Shown one piece after another: positions 1-7,794 of a stretch of DNA of 22,882 bases. Under the pieces are notes generated by a model that had not been told where the DNA came from, did not search any database, and saw only the letters and a list, made by a program, of their open reading frames with translations. Position 1 is the first letter of the stretch. Each line of letters starts with the position of its first letter. The translations under genes were made by a program, and so were the position numbers. Source of the stretch: JACKOD01 sp041591635 (GTDB taxonomy: Bacteria; Pseudomonadota; Gammaproteobacteria; Pseudomonadales; Oleiphilaceae); contig JBFHRO010000024.1 in NCBI GenBank assembly GCA_041591635.1, positions 1 to 22,882 on the forward strand. The letters are read 5' to 3'.

Positions 1-1
1 C

Positions 2-667
2 CATCCCGATCTGGTCGCCGAATGTGTGGCCGCCATGCAACAGGCGGTTAAGATTCCTGTGACCGTGAAGCACCGCATCGGGATTGATGACCTCTGCAGC
101 TATGATCATTTGACGCAGTTCGTATCAAAGGTAAGAAGTGTCGGCTGCAGAACTTTTATCGTCCATGCCCGCATCGCCTTGCTGCAAGCCCTGAGCCCGA
201 AGCAGAACCGTGAAGTACCGCCGCTCCAATACCCGCTTGTCTATCAGTTAAAACAGGATTTTCCCGACCTCGAAATCATCATTAACGGCGGTATTAGCTC
301 GCTGGATGAGGCCCAGGAACACTTGCAAAACGTCGATGGCGTTATGGTGGGTCGTGAGGCCTACCATAACCCCTGGCTGCTGCGCGATGTGGACAGTCGT
401 TTCTACGACAAACCTGATTCGGGGCTCTCTCGATGCCAGGTGCTCGAAGCCATGATTCCTTACATAGAATGTGAATTGGCAAAAGGCACCTACCTGGGCC
501 ATATTACTCGCCACATGCTCGGGTTATTTCATGGTCAGCCAGGCGGGCGCAAGTTTCGTCGTCTCTTTAGCGAAAAAGCTCACAGACCCGGAGCAGGTAT
601 TGAATTGTTACATGAAGCATTCACAATGATGAGCGCGCATGATTGGCAGGCACAGCCAGCGGATTGA
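2..667 (+). CDS. dusA: tRNA-dihydrouridine(20/20a) synthase DusA, 3' part
   Basis: C-terminal two-thirds of an FMN-dependent tRNA-dihydrouridine synthase, which reduces uridines 20/20a in the D-loop of tRNA. The frame is open from base 2, so the gene starts outside the window, and the catalytic-cysteine region (NVGCPS in the family) lies upstream. Visible DusA signatures are KHRIGID in the barrel, an IVHAR segment followed by LSPKQNREVPPL (DusA-specific), and the FMN-phosphate-binding stretch NGGISS...VDGVMVGREAYHNPW. The usual HARxAWL is HARIALL here, a Trp-to-Leu change outside the His/Arg pair. The C-terminal helical tRNA-binding domain carries HMLGLFHGQPGGRKFRR. The stop is TGA. The next gene, talB, is on the same strand 128 bases on, an adjacency I recall from Pseudomonas. 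Family assignment is secure. Confidence 0.95.
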   Translation, partial: HPDLVAECVAAMQQAVKIPVTVKHRIGIDDLCSYDHLTQFVSKVRSVGCRTFIVHARIALLQALSPKQNREVPPLQYPLVYQLKQDFPDLEIIINGGISSLDEAQEHLQNVDGVMVGREAYHNPWLLRDVDSRFYDKPDSGLSRCQVLEAMIPYIECELAKGTYLGHITRHMLGLFHGQPGGRKFRRLFSEKAHRPGAGIELLHEAFTMMSAHDWQAQPAD

Positions 668-795
668 CCTCTTCGCGACAAATCCGCACGGATGCAGCAA
701 GACTGATCGACGTCAAGGGAACCTGGCCCTCAAACCATTGAAACTATATCCTTTTGATCACCAAGACACTCAGTCACTGCGAGAACACACAGGTT

Positions 796-1755
796 ATGCA
801 AAGCAAACTTGATCAGCTCAAAACCATGACAACCGTAGTCGCCGATACCGGCGACATCGAAGCTATAAAACGCTGGACCCCACAAGACGCAACCACGAAC
901 CCCTCCCTGTTACTTAAGGCCGCGGAGCTCGAATGCTATCGACCCGCCCTGACGCAAGCGGTGCGCGATAGCCTGCAGCACCCTGGTTCATCAGAGGAGC
1001 AGCTCAGCCATGCCGCCGATCTTTTTGCCGTGGCTATCGGCAGCGAAATTCTGAAGATCATTCCCGGCAGAGTATCCACCGAAGTCGATGCCCGACTTTC
1101 CTTTGATACCGATGCCACTTTGGCCAAGGCGCGCAAATTGATTGGGTTATACCAGGAGAAAGGCATTGCGGCCGACCGGGTATTGATCAAGATCGCATCG
1201 ACCTGGGAAGGCATTCGGGCAGCCGAACGGCTTGAAAAAGAAGGCATCCAATGCAATCTGACCTTGCTTTTCGGCTTCGCCCAGGCAGTTGCCGCCGCGC
1301 AGGCTGGGGTCTACCTGATCTCGCCCTTTGTGGGACGAATTCTGGACTGGTATGTGCAAAATGGTCAGCAGAAATCCTATGCCGGACGGGATGACCCCGG
1401 CGTGATCTCGGTTGCGAGGATTTACGACTATTTTAAACGCCACGGCTATCAGACGGTGGTCATGGGAGCCAGTTTTCGCAATACGGGCGAAATTGAGGCG
1501 CTGGCAGGCTGCGACCGCTTAACTATCAGCCCCGCATTACTCGAAGCGCTGGCGCAGGATCACCGCCATCTGCCGCGTCAGCTCGAACCCTTTGCTGACA
1601 CCCCGCAACCGGTAAACGCCCTCCTGTGCGAAACCGATTTTCGCTGGCAAATGAACGAAAACGCCATGGCAACCGAAAAGCTTGCTGAGGGCATTCGCAA
1701 GTTTGCGGCCGATCAGCGAACCCTCGAAGACCGTTTGCGAACGCTTCTGGACTAG
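796..1755 (+). CDS. talB: Transaldolase (TalB type)
   Basis: Transaldolase of the non-oxidative pentose phosphate pathway, which exchanges a dihydroxyacetone unit between sedoheptulose-7-P + glyceraldehyde-3-P and erythrose-4-P + fructose-6-P in the cytosol. The 319-residue protein aligns over its whole length with the E. coli TalB family (about 317 aa). Visible are TTVVADTGDIEAIK near the N-terminus, DATTNPSLLL, STEVDARLSFDT, the Schiff-base lysine in VLIKIASTW (Lys132, the same number as in E. coli), NLTLLFGFAQ, ISPFVGRILDWY and VVMGASFRN. An upstream in-frame TTG at 754 would add 14 residues with no family counterpart, so ATG 796 is preferred; its Shine-Dalgarno is poor (AGG very close to the ATG). 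The product erythrose-4-P is a substrate of the DAHP synthase encoded next. Confidence 0.96.
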   Translation: MQSKLDQLKTMTTVVADTGDIEAIKRWTPQDATTNPSLLLKAAELECYRPALTQAVRDSLQHPGSSEEQLSHAADLFAVAIGSEILKIIPGRVSTEVDARLSFDTDATLAKARKLIGLYQEKGIAADRVLIKIASTWEGIRAAERLEKEGIQCNLTLLFGFAQAVAAAQAGVYLISPFVGRILDWYVQNGQQKSYAGRDDPGVISVARIYDYFKRHGYQTVVMGASFRNTGEIEALAGCDRLTISPALLEALAQDHRHLPRQLEPFADTPQPVNALLCETDFRWQMNENAMATEKLAEGIRKFAADQRTLEDRLRTLLD

Positions 1756-1888
1756 TTTATTACCTCCCGCCGCTGACTCCGCCTCGCCGGACCGGCGGCC
1801 ACAACGCCTGCACTCGTGTCGCCGATTCCCTGTCTATACTTGCATAACCCCGTTTTGGCCAAACACACATCTCCCAAGAGGTTCCGGC

Positions 1889-3016
1889 ATGCTCATCATC
1901 CTGCGTTCAGACATCCGCGCCGACAGTCCCGAATACCAAACCACCCTGAATCGCCTTAAGGCGCTGCCCGGTGTATCGGTGCGGGTGCATACGGTCGAAG
2001 GCAAACAGCAAACCCTTACCGAGGTGTACCTCCTGGGTGAAACCAAAAAACTGGACAAGGATGAAATAGCGGCACTGCCGGGCGTTGAGAAAGTCATTCG
2101 AATCTCGGATGAGTATCGAATTCTGGGACGACACAAAGACGAACACCGGCAAAACGGTTTCGAATACAACGGCGTGAACTTCGATCAGTCGAGCTTGCAC
2201 ATTTTTGCCGGCCTGTGTGCGGTAGACAATCCGAAAAACGTCGAGATCATGATGCAACATCTGCAGCGCCATGGTCAGGTGTGTACCCGTATGGGCGCCT
2301 ACAAACCGCGCACCAGTCCCTATGCTTTTCAAGGGCACGGGCAGAACTGCCTGCCCTACGTATTTGAACTGGCGGGAAAATACGGCATCCGGGTGATCGC
2401 CATGGAAATCACCCACGAGAGTCATATCGACGAAATAAAAGCCTCGCTCGCCCAGTCGGGTCACCCGACCGGTGTGATGCTGCAGGTTGGCACACGCAAT
2501 ACCCAGAATTTCGAACTGTTGAAGTCGATTGGTCGGCAACAGGAGTTTCCGGTGCTCTTGAAACGGGGCTTTGGCATCACCCTGAACGAGTCGCTCAATG
2601 CCGCCGAATACCTCGCCAGCGAAGGCAACTCGAAGGTCATTTTCTGTCTGCGGGGCATGAAAACCGAAGCGGGCAACCCACACCGTAACATGGTCGACTT
2701 TGCCCACGTACCGGTGGTAAAGCGCCTCACCCGCATGCCGGTCTGTATTGATCCGTCCCATTCGGTGGGCAGTCGCGAGAAAGACAACGATGGCATTCTG
2801 GATGTCGCCAACGTTACGGCTCAAGGCATCGTTGCAGGCGCCAACATGGTGTTGGTCGACTTTCATCCAGAACCCTGCTGCGCGCTGGTGGACGGACCGC
2901 AAGCCCTGCTGCTGAATGAGCTGCCCTATTTCCTGGATGACATTGCGCTGTGCCACGAAACCTGGAAAAAACGCAAAAGTCTTTATCAAACCATCAAAGA
3001 CGAACCTGCGCCCTAG
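1889..3016 (+). CDS. Type I-beta DAHP synthase (3-deoxy-7-phosphoheptulonate synthase), divergent
   Basis: Likely condenses phosphoenolpyruvate with erythrose-4-phosphate, the first step of the shikimate pathway. The 375 residues comprise an N-terminal ferredoxin-like domain (about 1-75) and a TIM barrel (about 100-360), the layout of the Thermotoga AroF / KDO8P-synthase-like subfamily rather than E. coli AroG/F/H. Motifs: AGLC (Cys110), GAYKPRTSPYAFQG (Lys139), GTRNTQNFELL, PVLLKRGF, DPSHSVG (His291) and VDFHPEP followed by VDG (Asp324, Asp335). By motif spacing Cys110, His291 and Asp335 match the metal ligands Cys, His and Asp of the Thermotoga enzyme, but the fourth ligand, Glu, is Asp324 here. 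The usual CERG is CLRG, and GARN is GTRN. The ATG at 1889 has AAGAGG eight bases upstream, and the N-terminal beta strand MLIILRSD fits it; the frame open to 1682 is unlikely coding. Activity or substrate could differ from classical DAHP synthase. Confidence 0.85.
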   Translation: MLIILRSDIRADSPEYQTTLNRLKALPGVSVRVHTVEGKQQTLTEVYLLGETKKLDKDEIAALPGVEKVIRISDEYRILGRHKDEHRQNGFEYNGVNFDQSSLHIFAGLCAVDNPKNVEIMMQHLQRHGQVCTRMGAYKPRTSPYAFQGHGQNCLPYVFELAGKYGIRVIAMEITHESHIDEIKASLAQSGHPTGVMLQVGTRNTQNFELLKSIGRQQEFPVLLKRGFGITLNESLNAAEYLASEGNSKVIFCLRGMKTEAGNPHRNMVDFAHVPVVKRLTRMPVCIDPSHSVGSREKDNDGILDVANVTAQGIVAGANMVLVDFHPEPCCALVDGPQALLLNELPYFLDDIALCHETWKKRKSLYQTIKDEPAP

Positions 3017-3035
3017 CTTAAACCCAAGGCTGTAG

Positions 3036-3044
3036 TGCTAAAAT
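3036..3044 (+). promoter_or_regulatory. Candidate extended -10 promoter for the GDPD gene
   Basis: TGCTAAAAT is an extended -10 (TG, one base, then TAAAAT, five of six to consensus), 35 bases before the start codon at 3080 and just after the DAHP synthase stop. The -35 region is weak (CTTAAA, 16 bases upstream). It would give a leader of about 29 bases carrying the AGGGGA ribosome site. Prediction only. Confidence 0.35.
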
Positions 3045-3079
3045 GCCGCGCAATTTACACGCAGTACAGGGGAATTGTT

Positions 3080-3814
3080 ATGAAAATCTATGGTCACCGG
3101 GGCGCGCGCGGCGAAGCGCCAGAAAACACCTTGCCCAGTTTCTTGCATGCCTATAAACAAGGCATTAGGTACTTCGAGCTCGACCTGTACCTCTCCAAAG
3201 ATGAGAAGCTGGTGGTGATTCACGATGACACCGTCGATCGCACGACCGGCCAAACGGGTTCGGTCGCCAGCTTTACCGCCAGTGAACTTGCCCAGATGGA
3301 TGCGCGCAAATCCAAACCTTGGCCGGCTATCTGTCCCATTCCCGAACTCCATAGCGTTGTCACGGCCTGCCCCGAAGTACGTCACTGGCAGTTTGAGGTA
3401 AAAACCGACAAAAAAGATCGCCTGCGGGTGCTCGCCAAACAGTTGATTGCCTTTATTGAAACGCGAGATCTCACTACTAAAGCCACCATTACCTCGTCCG
3501 ACACCTGGTTTTTGCAAGAAGTCCGGCGCTTAAACCCAAACATCAGCACCGGCTATGTTGCCGAGCACCGGTTTCCCGAGCCCGTGAGCAAGGCTAAAAC
3601 CCTGGGCACCAACTTTCTGATTCTCAACTGGAAGCTCTGCAGTCGAAAACTGCTTGAAGCTGCGGATACTGAAGGACTGGAGGTCTCGGTGTGGACCGTG
3701 AATCGTATCGAAGACATGCAAAATCTGGCAGACATGGGCATTAGAAGTATTATTACCGACTTCCCCACCAGTGCCCTTACCCACTTCAGCAAATCTGCCT
3801 CCATTACTCAGTAG
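3080..3814 (+). CDS. Glycerophosphodiester phosphodiesterase (GDPD family, cytosolic UgpQ-like)
   Basis: Predicted to hydrolyse glycerophosphodiesters to sn-glycerol-3-phosphate plus an alcohol, recycling phospholipid head-group fragments. The 244 residues form a single GDPD barrel: HRGARGEAPENT near the N-terminus (catalytic His6), FELDLYLSKD with metal ligands Glu33 and Asp35, VVIHDD (second catalytic His48), FEVK (Glu106 ligand) and late WTVN plus ITDFP. There is no signal peptide or membrane helix, so it resembles cytosolic UgpQ rather than periplasmic GlpQ. The ATG at 3080 has a strong AGGGGA ribosome site about seven bases upstream, so the 15-residue longer frame from 3035 is rejected. 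It may read through from the DAHP synthase gene 63 bases upstream, or use its own extended -10. A strong terminator follows. Confidence 0.92.
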   Translation: MKIYGHRGARGEAPENTLPSFLHAYKQGIRYFELDLYLSKDEKLVVIHDDTVDRTTGQTGSVASFTASELAQMDARKSKPWPAICPIPELHSVVTACPEVRHWQFEVKTDKKDRLRVLAKQLIAFIETRDLTTKATITSSDTWFLQEVRRLNPNISTGYVAEHRFPEPVSKAKTLGTNFLILNWKLCSRKLLEAADTEGLEVSVWTVNRIEDMQNLADMGIRSIITDFPTSALTHFSKSASITQ

Positions 3815-3839
3815 CGCCTTTAGCGCAAATCGCCGCGAC

Positions 3840-3871
3840 AAAAAAAGCCCTCGAGACTGGTCGAGGGCTTT
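3840..3871 (-). terminator. Bidirectional rho-independent terminator
   Basis: Perfect 8-bp stem GCCCTCGA / TCGAGGGC (3847-3854 and 3861-3868) with a six-base loop, flanked by a run of seven A on the left and TTT on the right. Read on the minus strand it is followed by seven T, a textbook terminator for glcB. On the plus strand it can also end the GDPD transcript, though with only three T. It sits between the two convergent genes. Confidence 0.9.
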
Positions 3872-3921
3872 CAGGAACGAGGCGCACACTGCGGCCGGCC
3901 AAGCCGACCGCGAAGGGCATC

Positions 3922-6102
3922 CTAAACGCTGTAACGTGCCTTTGCCTTGCGGCGATAGGCATGCAACAAGGGCTCGGTATAGCCATTGGGCTGGGTGCAA
4001 CCTTCGAAAACCAGCGCACAGGCGGCTTCGAACGCCACACTGTCGGCAAAATTCGGTGCCATAGCCCGATACGCAGGGTCGCCTGCATTCTGGCCATCCA
4101 CAACCGCCGCCATTCTTTGCATGGTTTCAAGCACCTGTTCTTTGCTACAAATACCGTGCAACAACCAGTTAGCAATGTGCTGGCTGGAAATACGCAACGT
4201 GGCGCGGTCTTCCATCAAGCCGACGTTATTAATGTCGGGCACTTTGGAGCATCCAACCCCTTGATCAATCCAGCGCACCACGTAACCAAGAATCCCCTGG
4301 GCGTTGTTATCCAGTTCATTCTGGATATCAGCGGCACTCAGGGTGGCGGCGTCTTGCAGCAAAGGTATGGTCAGAATGTCGTCAAGGGATGCACGGGCAC
4401 GGGCCTTGAGCGAGTCTTGCACCGCAAACACATCTACCTTGTGGTAATGCAGGGCGTGCAGGGCAGCGGCTGTTGGCGATGGCACCCATGCGGTGTTGGC
4501 ACCCGCCTTGGGATGAACGATCTTCTGCTCCATCATCATGCCCATTTCATCGGGAATCGGCCACATGCCTTTACCGATTTGCGCCCGTCCGCTGAGGCCG
4601 GTTTGCAATCCAATGTCCACGTTCCAGTTTTCGTAGGCAGCAATCCACTTGGCCGCTTTCATCGCGGTTTTGCGAATCATGGGGCCGGCCTGCATTGATG
4701 TATGAATCTCGTCGCCGGTGCGATCCAGGAAGCCGGTATTGATAAATACCACGCGATCTTTAGCGGCGCGGATACACTCTTTAAGGTTCACGGTAGTGCG
4801 GCGCTCTTCATCCATAATGCCCACTTTGAGCGTGAATCGTGGCAAGCCAAGCGCGTCTTCGACCCGGCCGAAGAGCTCATCTGTAAAGGCGACCTCTTCC
4901 GGGCCATGCATCTTCGGCTTGACAATATTGACGCTGGCAGCCGAAGAGTTACGGAACTTGCCGTCCCCCTTGAGATCATGCAGCGCAATCATGGCGGTAA
5001 TCATGCCGTCCATAATGCCTTCAGGGATCTCGTTGCCGTCCTTGTCGAGGATCGCATCGATGGTCATCAGATGGCCCACATTACGCACAAAAAGCATGGA
5101 ACGGCCTTTGAGCGTGAGCGTGCCACCGGTGGCCGCCGTGTAAACACGATCCGGATTCATCCGGCGCACGAATGAACTTCCGCCCTTGGCGACGGTTTCT
5201 TCCAGATCACCCTTCATCAGCCCAAGCCAGTTGGAATACACCACGACCTTGTCTTCTGCGTCTACAGCCGCCACCGAATCTTCGCAGTCCATGATGGTAG
5301 TGAGTGCTGCTTCCATCAGAATATCTTTCACGCCGGCCGCGTCGGTGGCACCGATGGGGCTGGTAGCATCAATCTGCAGCTCAAAATGCAACCCGTTGTT
5401 AGCAAACAGAATCGCTGAAGGTGCATTTGCCTCTCCGACATAACCCTTGAACCTGGATGCATCCACAAGGCCAGTGGTTGAACCGTCTTGCAGGGTGACA
5501 GCCAGTTTGCCGTCGACAACGCGATACGCTGTGCTCTGGGTGTGGCAGCCGCTCGCCAACGGAGCCACTTCGTTGAGGAAATTCCGGGCATACGCGATGA
5601 CCTTGTTACCGCGTACCGGGTTATAGCCTTTGCCTTTTTCAGCACCGCCTTCTTCGCCAATAACATTGGTACCGTAAAGCGCATCGTACAACGACCCCCA
5701 GCGCGCATTGGCCGCATTCAGGGCAAAGCGTGCATTCATTACCGGAACCACCAGCTGCGGGCCAGCCATCTGCGCTATTTCAGGCTCGACATTCGCGGTA
5801 GCTGCCTGAAAATCCTCGCCCTCGGGCAGCAAATAACCTATTTCCTGCAAAAACGCCTTGTACTGCGCAGCATCCAGCGACTGCCCCCTGCGTGCAACAT
5901 GCCACTGGTCGATTTGTGCCTGAATGGCATCACGCTTGGCCAGCAGGGCTTTGTTTTTAGGGGCAAGGTCGTGAACGAGTTTGTCGAACTCGCCCCAGAA
6001 CTTGTCAGCATCCACGCCGGTTCCAGGAAGCGCCTTTTCGTTAATGAAATCGAAAAGCACTTTAGCGACCTGCAAGCCACCCTTTTGAATTCGGTTTGTC
6101 AT
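3922..6102 (-). CDS. glcB: Malate synthase G
   Basis: Condenses glyoxylate with acetyl-CoA to malate, in the glyoxylate shunt and glycolate use. The 726 residues match the large monomeric G isoform (E. coli GlcB 723 aa) end to end. Key positions: LFVRNVGHLMT with catalytic Arg340 (E. coli Arg338), GIMDEERRT with the Mg-binding Glu (about 432), FINTGFLDRTGDE with Asp460 (E. coli Asp455), GVGCSKVPD with Cys618 and LMEDRATLR with the catalytic base Asp632 (E. coli Asp631). ATG 6102 is preceded on its strand by a GAGG ribosome site. The gene stands alone: no glcDEF or aceA is in view. It has its own predicted promoter upstream and a terminator downstream, so it is probably a single-gene transcript. 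Divergent from the sixA-like gene. Confidence 0.97.
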   Translation of the reverse strand: MTNRIQKGGLQVAKVLFDFINEKALPGTGVDADKFWGEFDKLVHDLAPKNKALLAKRDAIQAQIDQWHVARRGQSLDAAQYKAFLQEIGYLLPEGEDFQAATANVEPEIAQMAGPQLVVPVMNARFALNAANARWGSLYDALYGTNVIGEEGGAEKGKGYNPVRGNKVIAYARNFLNEVAPLASGCHTQSTAYRVVDGKLAVTLQDGSTTGLVDASRFKGYVGEANAPSAILFANNGLHFELQIDATSPIGATDAAGVKDILMEAALTTIMDCEDSVAAVDAEDKVVVYSNWLGLMKGDLEETVAKGGSSFVRRMNPDRVYTAATGGTLTLKGRSMLFVRNVGHLMTIDAILDKDGNEIPEGIMDGMITAMIALHDLKGDGKFRNSSAASVNIVKPKMHGPEEVAFTDELFGRVEDALGLPRFTLKVGIMDEERRTTVNLKECIRAAKDRVVFINTGFLDRTGDEIHTSMQAGPMIRKTAMKAAKWIAAYENWNVDIGLQTGLSGRAQIGKGMWPIPDEMGMMMEQKIVHPKAGANTAWVPSPTAAALHALHYHKVDVFAVQDSLKARARASLDDILTIPLLQDAATLSAADIQNELDNNAQGILGYVVRWIDQGVGCSKVPDINNVGLMEDRATLRISSQHIANWLLHGICSKEQVLETMQRMAAVVDGQNAGDPAYRAMAPNFADSVAFEAACALVFEGCTQPNGYTEPLLHAYRRKAKARYSV

Positions 6103-6211
6103 GTTTTAGCCTCGATGAAATGCGTCTGTTAGGCAGGTTTACGGGGACGCCCCCGCTGGAAACGCCCTGTTCAGGTTAACTACAATCGTGTTCAAGGGCG
6201 CAAGATTCTAC

Positions 6212-6240
6212 ATTAAACGCTAGAATTTGCCTAATTTCAA
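6212..6240 (-). promoter_or_regulatory. Predicted sigma-70 promoter of glcB
   Basis: On the minus strand: -35 TTGAAA (6235-6240), 17-base spacer, -10 TTTAAT (6212-6217), each five of six to consensus. This predicts a start near 6205 and a leader of about 100 bases. The leader holds CGCCCT / AGGGCG inverted repeats (6163-6168 and 6195-6200) and a small CGGGG / CCCCG hairpin (6142-6155). Neither matches a riboswitch I know. Confidence 0.55.
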
Positions 6241-6311
6241 AGCCCAGCGACCCTTGCGATGGACTCCACAGGGCCTGCTGTCGTTTGCGTGTCGATTCAT
6301 GGAACCCAGAG

Positions 6312-6809
6312 ATGAAAACCCTTTATTTACTGCGCCATGCCAAGTCCTCGTGGAAAGACCACACCTTGCCAGACAGAGATCGCCCCCTTAACAAGCGGGG
6401 CAAAACCGATCTCGCCGCAATGGCACCCCTTTACAGCTCGCAAATCAAGTGTCCGCTTGTCATAGTCACCAGCCCTTCTCGGCGGACGCTAAAAACGGCT
6501 ATCGCCGTAGCTTCGTGCCTGGGCATCAGCAAAAGCCAGATCCTGCGCGAAGAAGCGCTTTATCTGGCCAGCGCGGATTTGCTTCTAAGCTACGTTCGCC
6601 AAATCGATCCGGTGATTGAGAACCTGCTTGTCTGTGGCCACAACCCCGGCTTTACCGATCTGCTCAACCGGCTTTGTGATGTCAGGCTGGAGAACCTCCC
6701 CACCTGCGCGCTCGCCACGCTGCACCTGAGTATCACCCGCTGGGATGAGCTGGAAGCCGGTCGCGCAATCCTGGAAAAAATCACCACCCCCAAAGACATT
6801 GCCAAATAG
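6312..6809 (+). CDS. SixA-like histidine phosphatase
   Basis: Histidine phosphatase superfamily member of the SixA / COG2062 type, 165 residues, no signal peptide. The catalytic phospho-acceptor histidine is in YLLRHAKSS (Arg8-His9), Arg57-Arg58 lies in SPSRRT, and the second histidine is in VCGHNPGF (His110). The RHAKSSW opening and PLNKRGK mark the bacterial SixA-like subfamily rather than phosphoglycerate mutase. E. coli SixA dephosphorylates phosphohistidine proteins (ArcB, and reportedly nitrogen-PTS components); the substrate here is unknown. A hybrid kinase lies two genes downstream, but no functional tie can be shown. ATG 6312 is preferred over the upstream in-frame start because MKTLYLLRHA is the family N-terminus; the ribosome site (AGAG) is weak. 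Confidence 0.88.
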   Translation: MKTLYLLRHAKSSWKDHTLPDRDRPLNKRGKTDLAAMAPLYSSQIKCPLVIVTSPSRRTLKTAIAVASCLGISKSQILREEALYLASADLLLSYVRQIDPVIENLLVCGHNPGFTDLLNRLCDVRLENLPTCALATLHLSITRWDELEAGRAILEKITTPKDIAK

Positions 6810-6921
6810 AAAAACACCCACAGCCATGCATTATTTCAGCGGCTGGCTGCTTTCGCTTGTTAATCATGCCATTAGTCTATACTTCTGACACAAATACTCT
6901 AATTCGTTGTCAACCCATACC

Positions 6922-7695
6922 ATGTCTGCAACCCTGATTACCGCTGCAATCATCATTGCGCTTCTTGGCTCGATTGCTGTTGCAGCCTTCGTCCGCCTGC
7001 GCGAACACATGCGCTACGAAAAGCAAAGGCGATTCAACAACCTCCAGAATCGCCACAGACGCATGCACATGCTGCTGACTGAATTGCCACCGCAATACCT
7101 TAATAAGGAATTGCGGATCATGATTCTTGAACGGGCACTTGAAACCCTGGGTGAAATCAAAGCATTGCAGCTCGACCCCAAGATCAGCGAAAAAATAACC
7201 GCCGACACGCATCTGTTGCAAAAGGTGCGCGCCAGTACCGACAAGCCCCAGGTCGTGAATATCACTGATCCGGTTAAAGCCCGGGAGGCGCGCAAGCTGC
7301 TCGAAATCCTGCACCGGTTTATTGCAACCCAGAAAAAAGCCGGCAAGATTGACAGTGCGACAGCGCACAAGTACCTGGAGTATGTCACTTACCTGGCCTG
7401 CCGCTCGAAAGCGGACTATTTTGTGGCCAGAGCAGAGGAGTCCAAAAAGGCTGGCAAACTTCGGGTTGCCATACATAACTACCTCAATGCGGTACAGGAG
7501 ATGTCACCGGTCAAAAACAACCCGCTGTGTGTAAAATCCATTGCGTCCTATCGGCATAAAATCCAGGAGCTGGAAATCATGGCCAGCGGCGATCAGGGCC
7601 CAAAACCACCGGATCCGGAAAAGCTGAACAAGGAATGGTCTGCTTTTGGAGATACCGATGACAAATGGAAGAAAAAGAATGCTTATGATGATTAG
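6922..7695 (+). CDS. Membrane-anchored protein of unknown function
   Basis: I do not recognise this 257-residue protein. One hydrophobic segment at about residues 4-24 is followed by a basic stretch (RLREHMRYEKQRR), so it is probably an N-terminally anchored protein with a cytoplasmic body. The rest is almost wholly helical and charged; residues about 165-215 (YFVARAEESKKAGKLRVAIH) look like a TPR-type helix pair. The C-terminus is disordered, with a PKPPDPEKL linker and an acidic/basic tail ending in KWKKKNAYDD. There is no catalytic motif. ATG 6922 is taken because it puts the membrane helix at the N-terminus; an in-frame TTG lies at 6907. It ends 99 bases before the hybrid kinase, on the same strand, so co-transcription is possible. 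Coding character is convincing: full-length frame and ordinary codon use. Confidence 0.75.
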   Translation: MSATLITAAIIIALLGSIAVAAFVRLREHMRYEKQRRFNNLQNRHRRMHMLLTELPPQYLNKELRIMILERALETLGEIKALQLDPKISEKITADTHLLQKVRASTDKPQVVNITDPVKAREARKLLEILHRFIATQKKAGKIDSATAHKYLEYVTYLACRSKADYFVARAEESKKAGKLRVAIHNYLNAVQEMSPVKNNPLCVKSIASYRHKIQELEIMASGDQGPKPPDPEKLNKEWSAFGDTDDKWKKKNAYDD

Positions 7696-7794
7696 CATTT
7701 TCTGGCGGACAACCAACAGCAAGCTAACCGCAACTCATCTACACTTACCAAATCAGACCGAACCCCGGCCATCCACCAACCCTAAGTCAGCAAT

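Noticed and set aside
1788..1800. CGCCGG-A-CCGGCG as a talB terminator
   Set aside because: Only a one-base centre and no T-run; too short to call a terminator.
1907..2989. 360-codon minus-strand frame opposite the DAHP synthase
   Set aside because: Lies entirely antisense to a well-supported gene; low-information, His/Val/Phe-rich composition typical of a shadow frame, with no recognisable domain.
3961..5175. Two long plus-strand frames opposite glcB
   Set aside because: Both fall within conserved malate synthase sequence; composition is shadow-like and neither has a ribosome site that stands out.
6103..6205. Possible riboswitch in the long glcB leader
   Set aside because: Small hairpins only; no conserved core of glycine or other known riboswitches could be identified by eye.
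6810..6921. CAGCC / GGCTG repeats after the sixA-like gene as a terminator
   Set aside because: Stem is short, the loop is long and the following tract is not T-rich.
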